From: Rebecca billardiae RCC1528
Lineage: Eukaryota > Haptophyta
Length of the DNA stretch: 64,000 bases
Assembly (NCBI GenBank): GCA_965240325.2
Contig: OZ251222.1
Span: 3,038,001 to 3,102,000 of the forward strand
Direction: 5' to 3'
The notes below the pieces were generated by a model. It searched no databases. It had not been told where the DNA came from and saw nothing but the letters and a program-made list of their open reading frames with translations. Position 1 is the stretch's first letter; each line of letters starts with the position of its first letter. A program made the position numbers and the translations under genes. This document shows positions 8,617 through 19,246 of this stretch, piece by piece.

Positions 8617-9474
8617 ATGGCTGTGCGTCTCCTGGGCGCCGAGCAGCTACAGGTCCTGGATGCCACCGCGGCGGCGAGTGGTGGCGTCCCTCGCGCGACG
8701 ATCCGGTCCCAAAAGAATGGGCGCGAGCTGCTCGTGCTGAAGGTGCGCGACCAGTGGCACTGCATCGATGGCCGGTGCCATCATATGGGCGCGAGCTTGC
8801 AGGATGCGTGCGTCGTGGACATCGAAGACGAGCCTCATCTCGTGTGCCCGGCCCATGGTCGGTTGATCCGCCTGTCCACGGGCGAGCTCGTCGAACAGCG
8901 CCTGCAGGCCGGCGATGCGGTGCGCCAATCGCCACACTCCCTGGGCGTGCGGCAGCGCATCCATGAGACTGCTCTCGACGTGGATGGCGCTCTGCACGTT
9001 CGCCTCAGTGCTCCCGCACAGACGGGGCAGATCGAGTCCGATCAGTACAATCTGCACCAGGAGCCGGCAGGCGTCTACCCGAACGATTCGCCGAAACCCA
9101 TGGGCCAGCTTGCATTCCGTGCACGCAAGCAGCGAGCAACAGCTGCAATTGCAGCAGCACAGAAAGTACCACGAACGGCCGTGCCTGCGGACGTGCCGCT
9201 TCGGGAAGAGGCGCCTACAGACATCATCGAGCTGGACAAGGACGACGAGGTCTTCGCGACACCTCCGGATAGCTCGATGACTGCCCCAGGTGCCGGTGGC
9301 AACGGCGTGCTCGTCGCGCCTCCTGACAATGTGCGCACCACTGCCAAGCGCCCACGGGGAGCCCCGGCGACCATTTTGGACTACTTCCCGCGGGGCGCCA
9401 CGACGACTCACGAGCAGCAGGCACAGCAGCTCGAACCCTCTGGAACGGAGTCCGAGCCCATGGATCTCACCTGA
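8617..9474 (+). CDS. Rieske [2Fe-2S] domain protein with probable nuclear motifs
   Basis: Start chosen at the first ATG (8617), giving 285 residues. Residues 25-130 form a Rieske domain with both ligand boxes: C54-H-H56-M-G and C77-P-A-H80-G, which bind a [2Fe-2S] cluster through two Cys and two His. No oxygenase catalytic domain follows, so it resembles small soluble Rieske ferredoxins such as RFESD. The C-terminal 150 residues are unusual: TDIIELDKDDEVF (201-213) looks like a SUMO-interacting motif, KRPRG (244-248) like a nuclear localisation signal, and TILDYF (252-257) like a degenerate PCNA-interacting box. The Rieske assignment is firm; the nuclear reading is inference. Confidence 0.82.
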   Translation: MAVRLLGAEQLQVLDATAAASGGVPRATIRSQKNGRELLVLKVRDQWHCIDGRCHHMGASLQDACVVDIEDEPHLVCPAHGRLIRLSTGELVEQRLQAGDAVRQSPHSLGVRQRIHETALDVDGALHVRLSAPAQTGQIESDQYNLHQEPAGVYPNDSPKPMGQLAFRARKQRATAAIAAAQKVPRTAVPADVPLREEAPTDIIELDKDDEVFATPPDSSMTAPGAGGNGVLVAPPDNVRTTAKRPRGAPATILDYFPRGATTTHEQQAQQLEPSGTESEPMDLT

Positions 9475-9528
9475 TGCGTGGCGACGTGCATCCACTAATC
9501 CCCTTGACGGCATGCCCGCGATTACTTG

Positions 9529-9638
9529 TGTTGACGTACGCTCCCTGGGAGTTTGGGGCTGCCTGACCTCATTCCGGCGACATTCGCGTCGTCATCGTGC
9601 GCCGAGTCGCACGCCCGCACTCAGGCACCGCACCTCGC
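9529..9638 (+). repeat. Remnant of LTR-element internal sequence upstream of the left LTR
   Basis: 9529-9616 resembles 10107-10163 (TGTTGACGTAC and the block ending GAGTCGCACGCC are shared, with an insertion), and 9617-9638 repeats 10811-10832. Both source segments lie inside the element to the right, so this is a deleted copy of the internal region standing directly before the left LTR. Confidence 0.5.
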
Positions 9639-9940
9639 TGTGGTCGGTGAGGAGGAGTGTCAGACTGGGCACCAGTCCTCGGTGACACCGTTCCACAGGA
9701 GTCGCGGGTAAGTTTCCACATCTACCCGTACGTACCGGCGGAGGCACGAGGCGACACTATCTCACGGCCAGTCCGGAGCCCCAAACCCTGGGTTTGGGGC
9801 TGCCCGACCCAGTTTATCCGTCATGTGACACCGTCCGCCTCGCCCCTTCGGGGCGGTCCTAGCCCCGCCTGGTCGCTTCCGGTGGACCTATCGCCCACAC
9901 GCGCGGTAGGGAGCACCCACGCTTCTTCTTCAGTCTAACA

Positions 9941-9953
9941 TGGTATCGGAGTC
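9941..9953 (+). promoter_or_regulatory. Primer-binding site of the LTR element
   Basis: TGGTATCGGAGTC follows the last base of the left LTR without a gap and matches the usual TGGTATCAGAGCC complement of the initiator-tRNA-Met 3' end at 11 of 13 positions. Confidence 0.7.
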
Positions 9954-10996
9954 AGCAACGAGACGCGCTCGTTACCGGATCCGACCTCGCTGGCGCAAGG
10001 AACACGCTCGCGCGCATCGCGCGTTGCGAGCCCGCGCGACGATTCACATCCGAGTCGGATGGTCCAAGGCAGGCTAGCCCAACCGCGGCAGCCTTCAAGA
10101 AGGAGGTGTTGACGTACCTCATCCCGACGACATTCGCGTCGTCATCGTGCGCCGAGTCGCACGCCCTGCTCAGAAGCAGGAGGAGTCTCGACACCAAGTC
10201 GATTGACTTCATGAATGCAGCCCTCGACCGCCAAGATGGCCGAGCAGCTTGCAAGGAGGAGATGAGGCGCGATCTACGCGTTCACTAGGCGACGGCGGAT
10301 ACGATCACGTCGATCGACACCGCGCGCCGCTCGATCATCTCCGCGCTCGCTATGTGCAGCTTCTTCGTGACACGGTTGCTAGGCAGCGTCAGTCGTCACT
10401 GCGGCCGAAGCCGACACAAGGTTCTACGCGTGAGACCAGTCCATGTCCCATTGCACCAGCCCACACGCGGTGGTGCACCGTCGCCGTTGACGCGACCCAT
10501 CGAGGAGGAGCAGGCAGGTGGATCTCGGTAAGTCCACAGCAGCTGGCACGACCACACGATCACTCGATCAACTGCCTGGGGCACCACGCCCCCGTCGACG
10601 CCCAAGCCGAGCCCGAGCCTGGTCAGCCAGCTCGGCAGGCGTCCATTCACTGGAGTACGACTGCTCGGACGGATTCGCGAGCAACTCCAGACGCCCCTCG
10701 ATCGCTGCTGCGATTCGCAGCTTCCGGACAGCTTGGCAGCTAGACAGTCGGGCACGCACACGCACGCTCGCCTTACGCGCCCACTCACTCACTTACGCAC
10801 ACGCGCACGCGCACTCAGGCACCGCACCTCGCTGTGGTCGGTGAGGAGGAGTGTCAGACTGGGCACCAGTCCTCGGTGACACCGTTCCACAGGAGTCGCG
10901 GGTAAGTTTCCACATCTACCCGTACGTACCGGCGGAGGCACGAGGCGACACTATCTCACGGCCAGTCCGGAGCCCCAAACCCTGGGTTTGGGGCTG

Positions 10997-11853
10997 ACCC
11001 GTTGCACGGGTGAGTAACCGTGAGCGTATGAAAAAACGACAAGCGTATGAAATCTCGCGGTTTTGTCGCTCGCGCTGCCGCATGGCTGACGTCCGCGCCG
11101 ATCCGAGCGCAACGGTGCATTGCGAAGCCGATTCGCAATGCACCAATCCAATCCGCATGTCAATCGACCCAACCGTCGCTGAGAACGAACGACAAAACCC
11201 AGGGCAGGTGTCCACCACGAAGCCACGCCGCGCGCGCGCTGGCAGCGTGAGCCGGCGCGGTTGCAAAGGGTTGCCCAAAGGCAGAGAGATCAGCCAATGC
11301 GGCTACCTTCGGCAAGCACGCCACCTCAGCGTCAGCATCGGGTGGGGCCGTGAGGATACATGCCCTTGGATGCGGCTCCAGCCAAACGGCTCTCGACGCG
11401 GGGAGCCGCCATCGGCCGCGAGCGCGTACACGGATACACGTGCTGTCCTCGTGAACGAGGATTCAGGAGACGAGGCGCGGCCCGCGATGCGCAGGCAAGA
11501 CCTAGGGAGTGGCTCACGCTTTGATCGCGGGTACGGGTACAGAAGGCGTGCGCACGCAACCACACCGCCTTCGTGAAGCGCGTGGGCAAGCTGCTGAAGC
11601 TCTCACGATGCGCGCTTACTTCTCATCTCCGTGCGCTCGCCGACCGCTCACGCTGCCTTCCGCGCGGCGGACCTGGGAAACCTGCCACCTGGCGCGCACG
11701 ACGCAGCGCGTAACGCGGAAGGTGGTAGATCTGCTGCCACGCTCCCGCTGCCGCCGCCGGCGGCGGCAGCGGCATGCCCACGATGCGGCGACGGTGCTGA
11801 TGACTATCACTGCCAAAGTGTCGTTTTTTCGGCGCTCACGCGTGCAACGGGTC
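10997..11853. mobile_element. 857-bp inverted-repeat DNA element inside the right LTR
   Basis: Compared with the uninterrupted left LTR, the right LTR is split here. The insert starts ACCCGTTGCACGGGTGAG and ends CTCACGCGTGCAACGGGTC. The inverted ends extend with gaps to a shared GAAAAAACGAC / GTCGTTTTTTC. GGCTG stands on both sides (10992-10996 and 11854-11858) and occurs once in the intact LTR, so it is a 5-bp target-site duplication. No transposase frame is visible, so it is non-autonomous. Related ends occur at 49212-49237 and 57526-57551. Confidence 0.75.
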
Positions 11854-11995
11854 GGCTGCCCGACCCAGTTTATCCGTCATGTGACACCGTCCGCCTCGCC
11901 CCTTCGGGCGGTCCTAGCCCCGCCTGGTCGCTTCCGGTGGACCTATCGCCCACACGCGCGGTAGGGAGCACCCACGCTTCTTCTTCAGTCTAACA

Positions 11996-12615
11996 ACTTG
12001 TTGACGTGCTAGCTTACCATACACGTATACGAATTACGATGGCAGCATCAGCAGTGTCAGATGGTGTCCTCGAGCGTGTCCCATCAATTATAACCAGCAG
12101 TTGACGACATGTCGTGAGGCGACCGTCGGCTCTGGCTCCGGTTGACCCCGCTGGCCCGCTGCCAAGTGCCAGGGTCATAGAAACCGGGCGTACCGAAAAA
12201 TGATCTTCGCATTCTGATTCAGACTGCGGCCGAATGAACGCCCGAAGTGTCCCACAGGGCTCCAAGTAGGGTTACTATATGGATGGCCAATAAGTGCCCA
12301 GGGTGTGAAACTCAGTTTGTGAAGCTCCTATTCAGACTCTATTTTTCATAGCCGTATTATTTGTAACCCAGTCCGGTGACATATTTCCAATAGCTACGGG
12401 TGCATCCGGATCACGCTCCCGGACCGTGTTCTGACCAGAGTCTGAAATGGGTAAATACATACTATAAATAGTAAAAATAGAGTCTGAACTATAGTCAGGG
12501 GCTATAATAATAATAATTATAATATAATCCGGTTCTAAATTAAGTCATTATTACACTGATGATGTAGGCATGTAGCCATATAGCAGGGCTAAGCGGTGGC
12601 TAACCAGGCTCTGGG
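11996..12615. other. Intergenic, AT-richer, contains a small inverted-repeat element
   Basis: No gene is supported. It holds a 158-bp inverted-repeat element (listed separately) and short AT-rich tracts such as TAATAATAATTATAATATAAT near 12506. Confidence 0.6.
12331..12488. repeat. MITE-like inverted repeat
   Basis: TTCAGACTCTATTTTT at 12331-12346 is the perfect reverse complement of 12473-12488. The arms are 16 bp and span 158 bp, and CTA flanks both sides. This fits a miniature inverted-repeat element with a 3-bp target duplication, though arms and duplication are short. Confidence 0.45.
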
Positions 12616-15440
12616 TCATGCCGATAGTCGTCCTCCGCCTGCTGAATCTGCCTCCAGGCCCTGAGCGTGAGCTTGAGGCTGAGCGCGCGCCCGGCGAGAG
12701 GCCCGTCTCGTGCTCAGCGGCTCGGCAGGGGGCATGGTGCCTTCTGGCTGAGCACCCACACGTGCTGGCGATGCGTTCGCAAAGTCGGAAGCCGAATCGC
12801 CCCCTGCGGAGCGCAGCCTGCGCGCTGATCGGGACGACGCCGCCGGTGTGACGCCTGATGCCGCCCCGGCGATTCGCGGGTCTTGAGGGTCTGCTGGGTT
12901 GGGCGCGTACGCCCGCGCGCGTTGCGCTTCGCGCGCACGCGCCAGGCGCTCCTCGAGCAGCTGTCGCGAGGTCGCATCGTCCTCGCCGCTCGCGAGCGAA
13001 GCTGGCGGCGCTCGCCTTCGCCGGCGCTCGCTCGCAGACCCTGCTGGGTCGGGCATGCTGACACCGGCCTGTGCGCCTTGCGCGGCGGACGCGGACCGGG
13101 GCAGCCGCCGATCGCCGGGCTGCGCGAGCTCGTCGTCGCTCGGGCGCGTGAGCATGTATGAAGGCGCAGCCGATGATGATGTGCGCAGGGCGGCGCGCGG
13201 CACGCGCTGCTGCGGCACGCGCTGCTGCGGCACGCGCTGCAGCACGCCCGCGCTGGGCGCGCACTGCGCTACTGCCGGCATGCCGCCACCGCTTCCGGCC
13301 GCAGTGGCGGCTGATGCGCACGCCACCTGGGCACCACGTGGATCCAGCCAGGGGGCCGGCCCTGGGCTGGGCACAGGCGGCGCTGACTGCCCAACGGGCG
13401 TGTGCGTGCGAGCGACCAGGGGTGCGGGCATCGGCTGCCCGCGGCCTGCGCCGTGCTCCGTCGGCTCCGCGCGCACGGGCCGGCCGCACGGTCCTGGCTG
13501 AAACTGCATGGCGCGACAGCTGCTACCGGAGAGCACCTGCGCGCGGAAACACGCGCGGTGGGCGCAGCGAGGGGGGTCAGCGGGGTGTACGCACCGGCGG
13601 CGCGACTCTCGCGCGGCACGGCGCTCAAGCGCGACGACGACGTACTGATGCGCGGGGTAACGGGTCCTTGGCGGGGTCGTAGCTCACAGAGGGCGGCCTG
13701 GCCACCGGCGGCCCGGAGGTGCGCGCGCCTCGTGACTCCGAGTCTGCCGACTCAGCGCCGCCCGGCTCGATGCGCATGCGCCCTGCAGTGCACGCGCAGC
13801 ACGGGCAGCGCACGTCGCACGCGAGCGCGCCACGGCGAGCCAGGTACCGAAGAAGCAGCAGGATGAGCAGCAGCACGATCACGGCCGCCACTGTGGTCGT
13901 AAACGGGACCACCCAATCGCCCACCGCAGTGATGGACTCGGCTGGCTCAGCTGACTTCTTGCCGCCGTTGTTGTCGTCGTCGTCGTCGTCGTCGTCATCG
14001 TCGTCATCCCCACCGCCGCCGCCCGTATCATCGCCATCGCCGCTTCCAGAGTGTGGCTCGGGCGCGAGTGGCCGGCCCACCAGCCCCGCCTCCGCCTCAA
14101 AGAGCGAGAGAGTCGAGTAGAGCACAGGCCACCCTAGCGCGAGATTGCGCGAGATTGCGTCGTCCTCGAAGAGCGCGAGCGCGCGCGCGTGCTGCTCCGC
14201 GGCAAAGGCGGGGCCGTTGCTGCCATCGGCGACGATGAGACGCGAGTACGTGATCACTTCGACCGCGGCGCACGCGGGCTTGCCCGTCGACTCCGCCAGC
14301 GCAGACACGAGGGCGTCCGCGCGCGCGGAGGGTGCGCTCGTGTAGTTTTCAAGCCGCACCGCGCCTGCTGGCGCCAGGAGCAGGAACTCGAGATTCGTCT
14401 CGAAGTCCGCCGGGTCGAACGCCTTGAGGGAGACCGTCGAGTTGGAGCACATGACGTCGGACGACAGCCGCCTCGCGCTCGCGCTCGCGGCCGCCACGAC
14501 GCTCGGTGCGGCCGCGACAAGCCCGACGCGGAGGAGGGCCACCAGCTCTGGCGGCGATGGCGGCGCTGGCGGCGACGGCGGACTCGGCGGCGGCGGGCTG
14601 GGTGGTGGCGGTGCCGGTGGCGGAGGGGATGGCGGTGATGGCGCGGGAGGGCTCGGCGGCAACGACGGAGGAGGCCTGGGCGGCGGTCGTGGCGGCGGGC
14701 GCAGCGGTGGTGGAGGAAGGAGCGGCGGCGGACTCGGCATCCCTACGCAGAAGCTGCCATCGTCGAAAGTAGCCGTCGAGTCGTAGTTCAGGGCAGTCGA
14801 GTCCGCGCAGCCAGCGAAGAGGCGAATGGGTGCCACCTGCGCGGCGCAGGATCGAAGACACCAGCGCGGGGCGAGGCACGGCGCCACGGCCACCCACGCA
14901 GGCGATGAGTGGCTTGCCGGTGGCGATCCACCCCTGCGCGCCGCCGCACACGCACGCGCGCACCTCCACCGTGAGGTCGACGAGCGCGGACAGGTCGGTC
15001 GCGCTTGTGGCCACCACGTTGTCTATCACGATTGCCAGGACAGCCTCGCTCGGTACCACGAGAACCGACGCAACAACGCGGGCGCTGCCCGCGGTCACCT
15101 GCTCGACGACCACGCGCTGCGCTGGCACACCAGCCGCCTCCGCCAGACCGGCGGCAAAGGCGGCTTGCGCCGGGACATCAAAGGCATCGATTGTGCCGGC
15201 AATTACCGTATCGTACCACAAGCGATCTCCCGGTGGCGGCGGCGGTGGGGGTGGCGGCGGCGATGTGCCCAGCTGCGGCGGCGGCGATCCGGCCGCTGCG
15301 ACTCGCGTGGCGATGGCAAGCAATGCGAGCACGAGCGCATTCGTGAAGAAGAGGACGGTTCGGTGTGGTCGCGAGTAGCAGCGTCCCCAGCCGCGCCCGC
15401 ACTGCGACGTTGTCGCCCTGCATGCCGCGGACTCACGCAT
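12616..15440 (-). CDS. Large Pro-rich single-pass membrane protein (three exons)
   Basis: Exons 14964-15440, 13646-14836 and 12616-13536 join in phase 0 through introns of 127 nt (donor GTGCGC, acceptor GCGCAG) and 109 nt (donor GTACGT, acceptor GCGCAG), giving 862 residues. An N-terminal hydrophobic segment (LVLALLAIATRVAAAG) should be a signal peptide or anchor. A first extracellular part follows, then GCADSTALNYDSTATFDDGS, a Cys-bounded motif I associate with haptophyte and bacterial surface proteins. Next are a long PPSPP tract like algal hydroxyproline-rich proteins, a second globular part, an acidic Asp run and a transmembrane helix (VAAVIVLLLILLLLRYLARR). The Cys-rich, Arg/Ala-rich cytoplasmic tail includes RQLLEERLARAREAQRAR, a short coiled coil. 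A cell-surface role is inferred. Its start faces the reticulon gene 245 bp away. Confidence 0.72.
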
Positions 15441-15685
15441 CAAGTCCACGAGCCGTTAGTGGCTGAGGGCCGCCATGGAAGCCGCTGTGCATACCTCAAG
15501 TTTGGGCCGCGGAACGCCGCCCCGGCCGGTCCGTGTGAAACAAAACGACTTCACTGCCTTTGAAAACAGGACCCCCGGATCCGAAACGGCCGCCCGCTCG
15601 TGCAAACTTGGGCCGCAGTGCTGGGAAAGGAAGGCTCTTGGCCGCCGCCCCCTCAAGCCTGCTCGCGCAGCAGGCTGCCTGCTTG

Positions 15686-16839
15686 ATGCTCGAGGAGCGT
15701 GCCGCGCCCGAGCCGACGCCACACGTGCCCGACTCGGACGACGAGCCGGAGCCAGACATCGGGTTCTCCAAGGGCCCGCCACCCCCCGCGGCCCAGCCGG
15801 GCGAGGACTCGCCGTGGGGCTTTGACCCGCGCGCAGCTCAGGCCGCAGACGAGATGGTGGTCGCACACCGCGGACACTCGTACGACCCTGAGACGGGCGC
15901 GACGCCAGTGACGCCCGCGCCTGCCCTCATCCCAGCGAATACCGATGACGTTGACGACGAGGACGAGCACTCGCACGAGGAGACGGACGGTCTCATGGCC
16001 GCAGCCCGTCGCGAGCCGCCTGAGCCGATGGCGGTTGCGGCGGCAACCGCACCTGCGCCGTCGCGCCAGGTGCTGATGCACGTGCTGCTCTGGCGCTCGC
16101 CGCTGCTCACGGGCTCGCTGTTTTGCTTTCTCAACGTCTTCTGCCTCCTCATCATCTTCTACCACTTCACCGTGCTCGGGCTGCTCGCCAACATGGTGCT
16201 GTGCGCCATCCTGGCGCACATTGTGTACAGACTCGCCGCACTCGCCTACATGCGCTTCACCAACAAGCGGCTCGACGCATTCGCGAGGCTGAAGGAGCAT
16301 GCGTCGCCGTACACGCAGGTGATTGACCTCGCGCAAGTCGAGGAGACCATGGCCGAGGTCGCATCCAAGCCCATCCGCGTGGACTTCATCACGCCGATGG
16401 CGGCCGCAATGGAGGGCGCGCTCAACGTGTGCCTGTGCGACATCAAGGACGCCATCATGCTCAAGTCGTTCGCGACCTGCTGCAAGGTGACCGCGTGCGC
16501 ATGGTTTGTCGCCTTCTTCTGCGCGTCCTTCGATGCCGCTCAGGTGGTCTACGCCTTCGTTCTCGCCCTCTTCACGTTGCCCAAGCTGTGGTCGATGCGC
16601 ACTGCCGGGATGGATGATGCGGTGCGCGCGCGTGCGTGCGCGCGCGTGCTCGCGCGCGCGTGCTCGCGTCCACTCAATGGGGATCACGGCGTTGACACCG
16701 CGACGCTCCCTGCCGCGCGCGTGCTCCCACCATGTTGCAGGCGCGCGCCGCGACCCTTCGGTGCAAGCAGCTGTGGGCGATGCTCCACGAGCACGTCTTC
16801 AGCAAGCTGCCCAGTGCGAGTGTGCTCAAGGAGATGTGA
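15686..16839 (+). CDS. Reticulon-domain ER membrane protein (two exons)
   Basis: Exon 1 is 15686-16621 and exon 2 is 16741-16839, joined by a phase-0 intron of 119 nt (donor GTGCGC, acceptor TTGCAG), giving 344 residues. The N-terminal 165 residues are acidic and Pro-rich, as in many reticulons. The reticulon homology domain then begins VLMHVLLWRSPLLTGSLFCF with a long hydrophobic hairpin to about HIVYRLAAL, a hydrophilic loop, and a second hairpin (SFATCCKVTACAWFVAFFCA to LALFTLPKLW). Exon 2 supplies the amphipathic tail ending SASVLKEM. Reticulons bend ER membrane into tubules through such hairpins. The frame read through the intron would add unrelated Arg/Cys-rich sequence, so splicing is favoured. 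Confidence 0.82.
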
Positions 16840-19246
16840 CGCAGCTGCAGAGCAGGCGCAGACCCGCGACGCTGCACCCGTCGGTCGTCGCGTCGACAAG
16901 CTGCTTACCAGTTGGCAGCAGATCGACGTTGCTCAGCCATTGGGTTGGTCCTCACTCAATCTCAAGTCGCAGTGCGGACTGTCCGTTAGTCTGCAGTATA
17001 GGAAGCCATTATTAAGACTTATAAATATATAATATTTAATAAGCTCGGAATATATGATCCCTGACCCGGGCCTGATTGATTCGGATTCCGACTCCACGCC
17101 GGGCGACTCCGACCTGATCTACAGGAGTGTCACAGGGCATCCTTCATTCATTCACTCTGTAAATTCACTCGTCATCACTGAGTCACTCTGTTCTGTAGCT
17201 TAAGAGTGTAATCTACGTTGAGCCGCTCTAATGGCAATGCTCGGGAGGCAACCATTGGCCCGGGTCTCACTCAGGTCTGCAGGTGGTCAAGGTCACTGGC
17301 CTGACTGGTCACAGACAGACACAGCGGCGGACGGTGACACCGAGATTTATGACGACGACTCTGATGATTATGATTCCATCATCACTCACGCCTCGCTCGC
17401 CTCCCGGAGGCTGTCACTGTGCCTGTGGGCACCGCCACCGGCCGCCGGGCCGCGCGGGCCTCGGCTCGCTCAGCTGCCCGGAGGCGGAAAGAAGCTAAGC
17501 AAGAAGAGCTAGCCCGTCGGCCCGTCGGGGCGTCGGCGGGCCGTGTTCGGTGTTGAGCTCTGACTGAGGGCTTCATCCATTATTAAATAATCATTTTGGA
17601 ATATACTAAATATTCAAAGCCTCAATCGTCGGCCGGCGCGGCAGCGAGTCGCCCCGCGGCTGGGCCTGCCGCCTGGCGTCTTGGCCTGCGCCTGCGGCTG
17701 CTGCCGCTGCGACGGCCCGCGGCCGCGCCGTATGGCGTATCGTCGGGCCGCGTACTTCCGATTTCCGATTGCCGTTATTATAATTTTCCGTAGAAATATT
17801 TGGTGGGCATTATTATCTGGCCGTGATCCCGCGAGTACAATAACAATTCCAATAAGAATTTAAGTAGTCTAGACAGTCATAGTCAGATAGAATACTCGTC
17901 CGATTCGCTGATCTACTTAGCACAATACTCAGACGTCAGTATGCGTGACGGCATTTACGGGTCGGGCCGGCGGGCCCGCCGCGCGGGGCCGGTTCGGCCG
18001 CGCAGGTACTGACTCACTCAAATGTTACAAACAGTTCCCGTCAGTAGCTACATCTGACGATCCGATCCGAGGGGGCGGAGGGGTGACTAGGGTTCAGGGC
18101 ATTCGGTAGCCATTCCCTATTTCATTCAGGCGGCAGACAGGCTCTTAGGATATGAGAAAGCCACCGGGCCACCGCATCATCACATTCACCGTAGCAACGT
18201 AGCCTTAGACTGTTAAGTTACTCATCCGACTCTGACTCCGAGTCATCACTGATCAGACATCACTCAATGGCTGGACAATCACTGTGTGATCATAGAGGGG
18301 CCAGAGCTCCGACCGTTACACTCCCGGGTGCCACAATCTCCCGAAGTCTCTTAGCATGAACTATCACACGTCGTATTTACTTGGACGAACTAGTTAGTAG
18401 GCGTTAAGGCTTAATAAGTTAATTCCAGGGTGTATAATCCGCCTGTGCCAATTTCAGACTGCCAACATGTGATCTAGCCGATGCGATTCTGGTGCAAATA
18501 GCGCCAGATCACCTTGGAGATCGTGTATCTCCCCTACTAATGTTGCCGAGATTGCGTCGAGATTGAGGTCGTATTTCTACTCCAGCATGTGACATTTTTT
18601 TCGCAAAACTTGTCAGCGTGACCCAAGGTCATTTCGTCAGGCGAATAATATTGATGACGACATCCCGAAGTTTGAGAGCCTAGCTATCATCTCAAGACGA
18701 CAGAAACTCACAGAAAGTTGGATTTTGGGCCACACACCCCACAGTGGGGCTCTGACCCCTCTGTACTCTGTAGCTAGGCCTAGTGTGATCAGTCAAGTGT
18801 CAACTATTGAAATAACGCCTACAGCTAAAATATTTAAAACTCGGCCCGCCATAACGGCGGCCGCCGTCGGGGCTCGGCCTCGGGCGTCAGCGTCTGATGA
18901 ATCGTAGTGTGACTCTGTCGTCTGTCGATGAATCGGGACGAGGCAGGGCGCGAGCGCAGTCAACGTGCATCGCTGATGATCGATGGTGATCATGCTGCTA
19001 AATAATAAGCAATCAGCGCATTATCATGTAGATGATCATTGAATGTTCATTCAATTTCATTCAAAGGGCTCGACCACGGCGTCGCCAAGTCACCTAGTCG
19101 TCCAGGTCTAAGATCGGAACGAGATGTGCTGGTACAAATGACGAGCGCAACGAACTCAAGCAGCAGATCGAGAAGGTCTCCGTCACCTGTGAGTCGACGA
19201 AGGCTGCCGCCGGGCATGGGCACGACGGGATGCCGAGATGGCTTGC
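16840..19246. other. 2.4-kb gene-free stretch
   Basis: A mosaic of AT-rich pieces and short GC-rich blocks with only small, unconvincing open frames. I found no long repeat, no element ends and no RNA gene. It separates the reticulon 3' end from the FBPase 3' end. Confidence 0.6.

Larger units (their letters stand above)
9639..11995 (+). mobile_element. Non-autonomous LTR retrotransposon (TRIM-like), disrupted right LTR
   Basis: Two near-identical direct repeats of about 302 bp, beginning TGTGGTCGG and ending TCTAACA (TGT...ACA termini), flank an 892-bp interior. The left LTR is 9639-9940. The right LTR is 10833-10996 plus 11859-11995, split by a DNA element. The two LTRs differ visibly by one G in a G run. 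Directly after the left LTR lies TGGTATCGGAGTC, close to the initiator-tRNA-Met primer-binding site used by plant and algal LTR elements. The interior holds no gag or pol, so mobilisation must have used another element's enzymes. Each LTR has a 12-bp inverted repeat with a 1-bp spacer (9777-9801). Confidence 0.75.
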
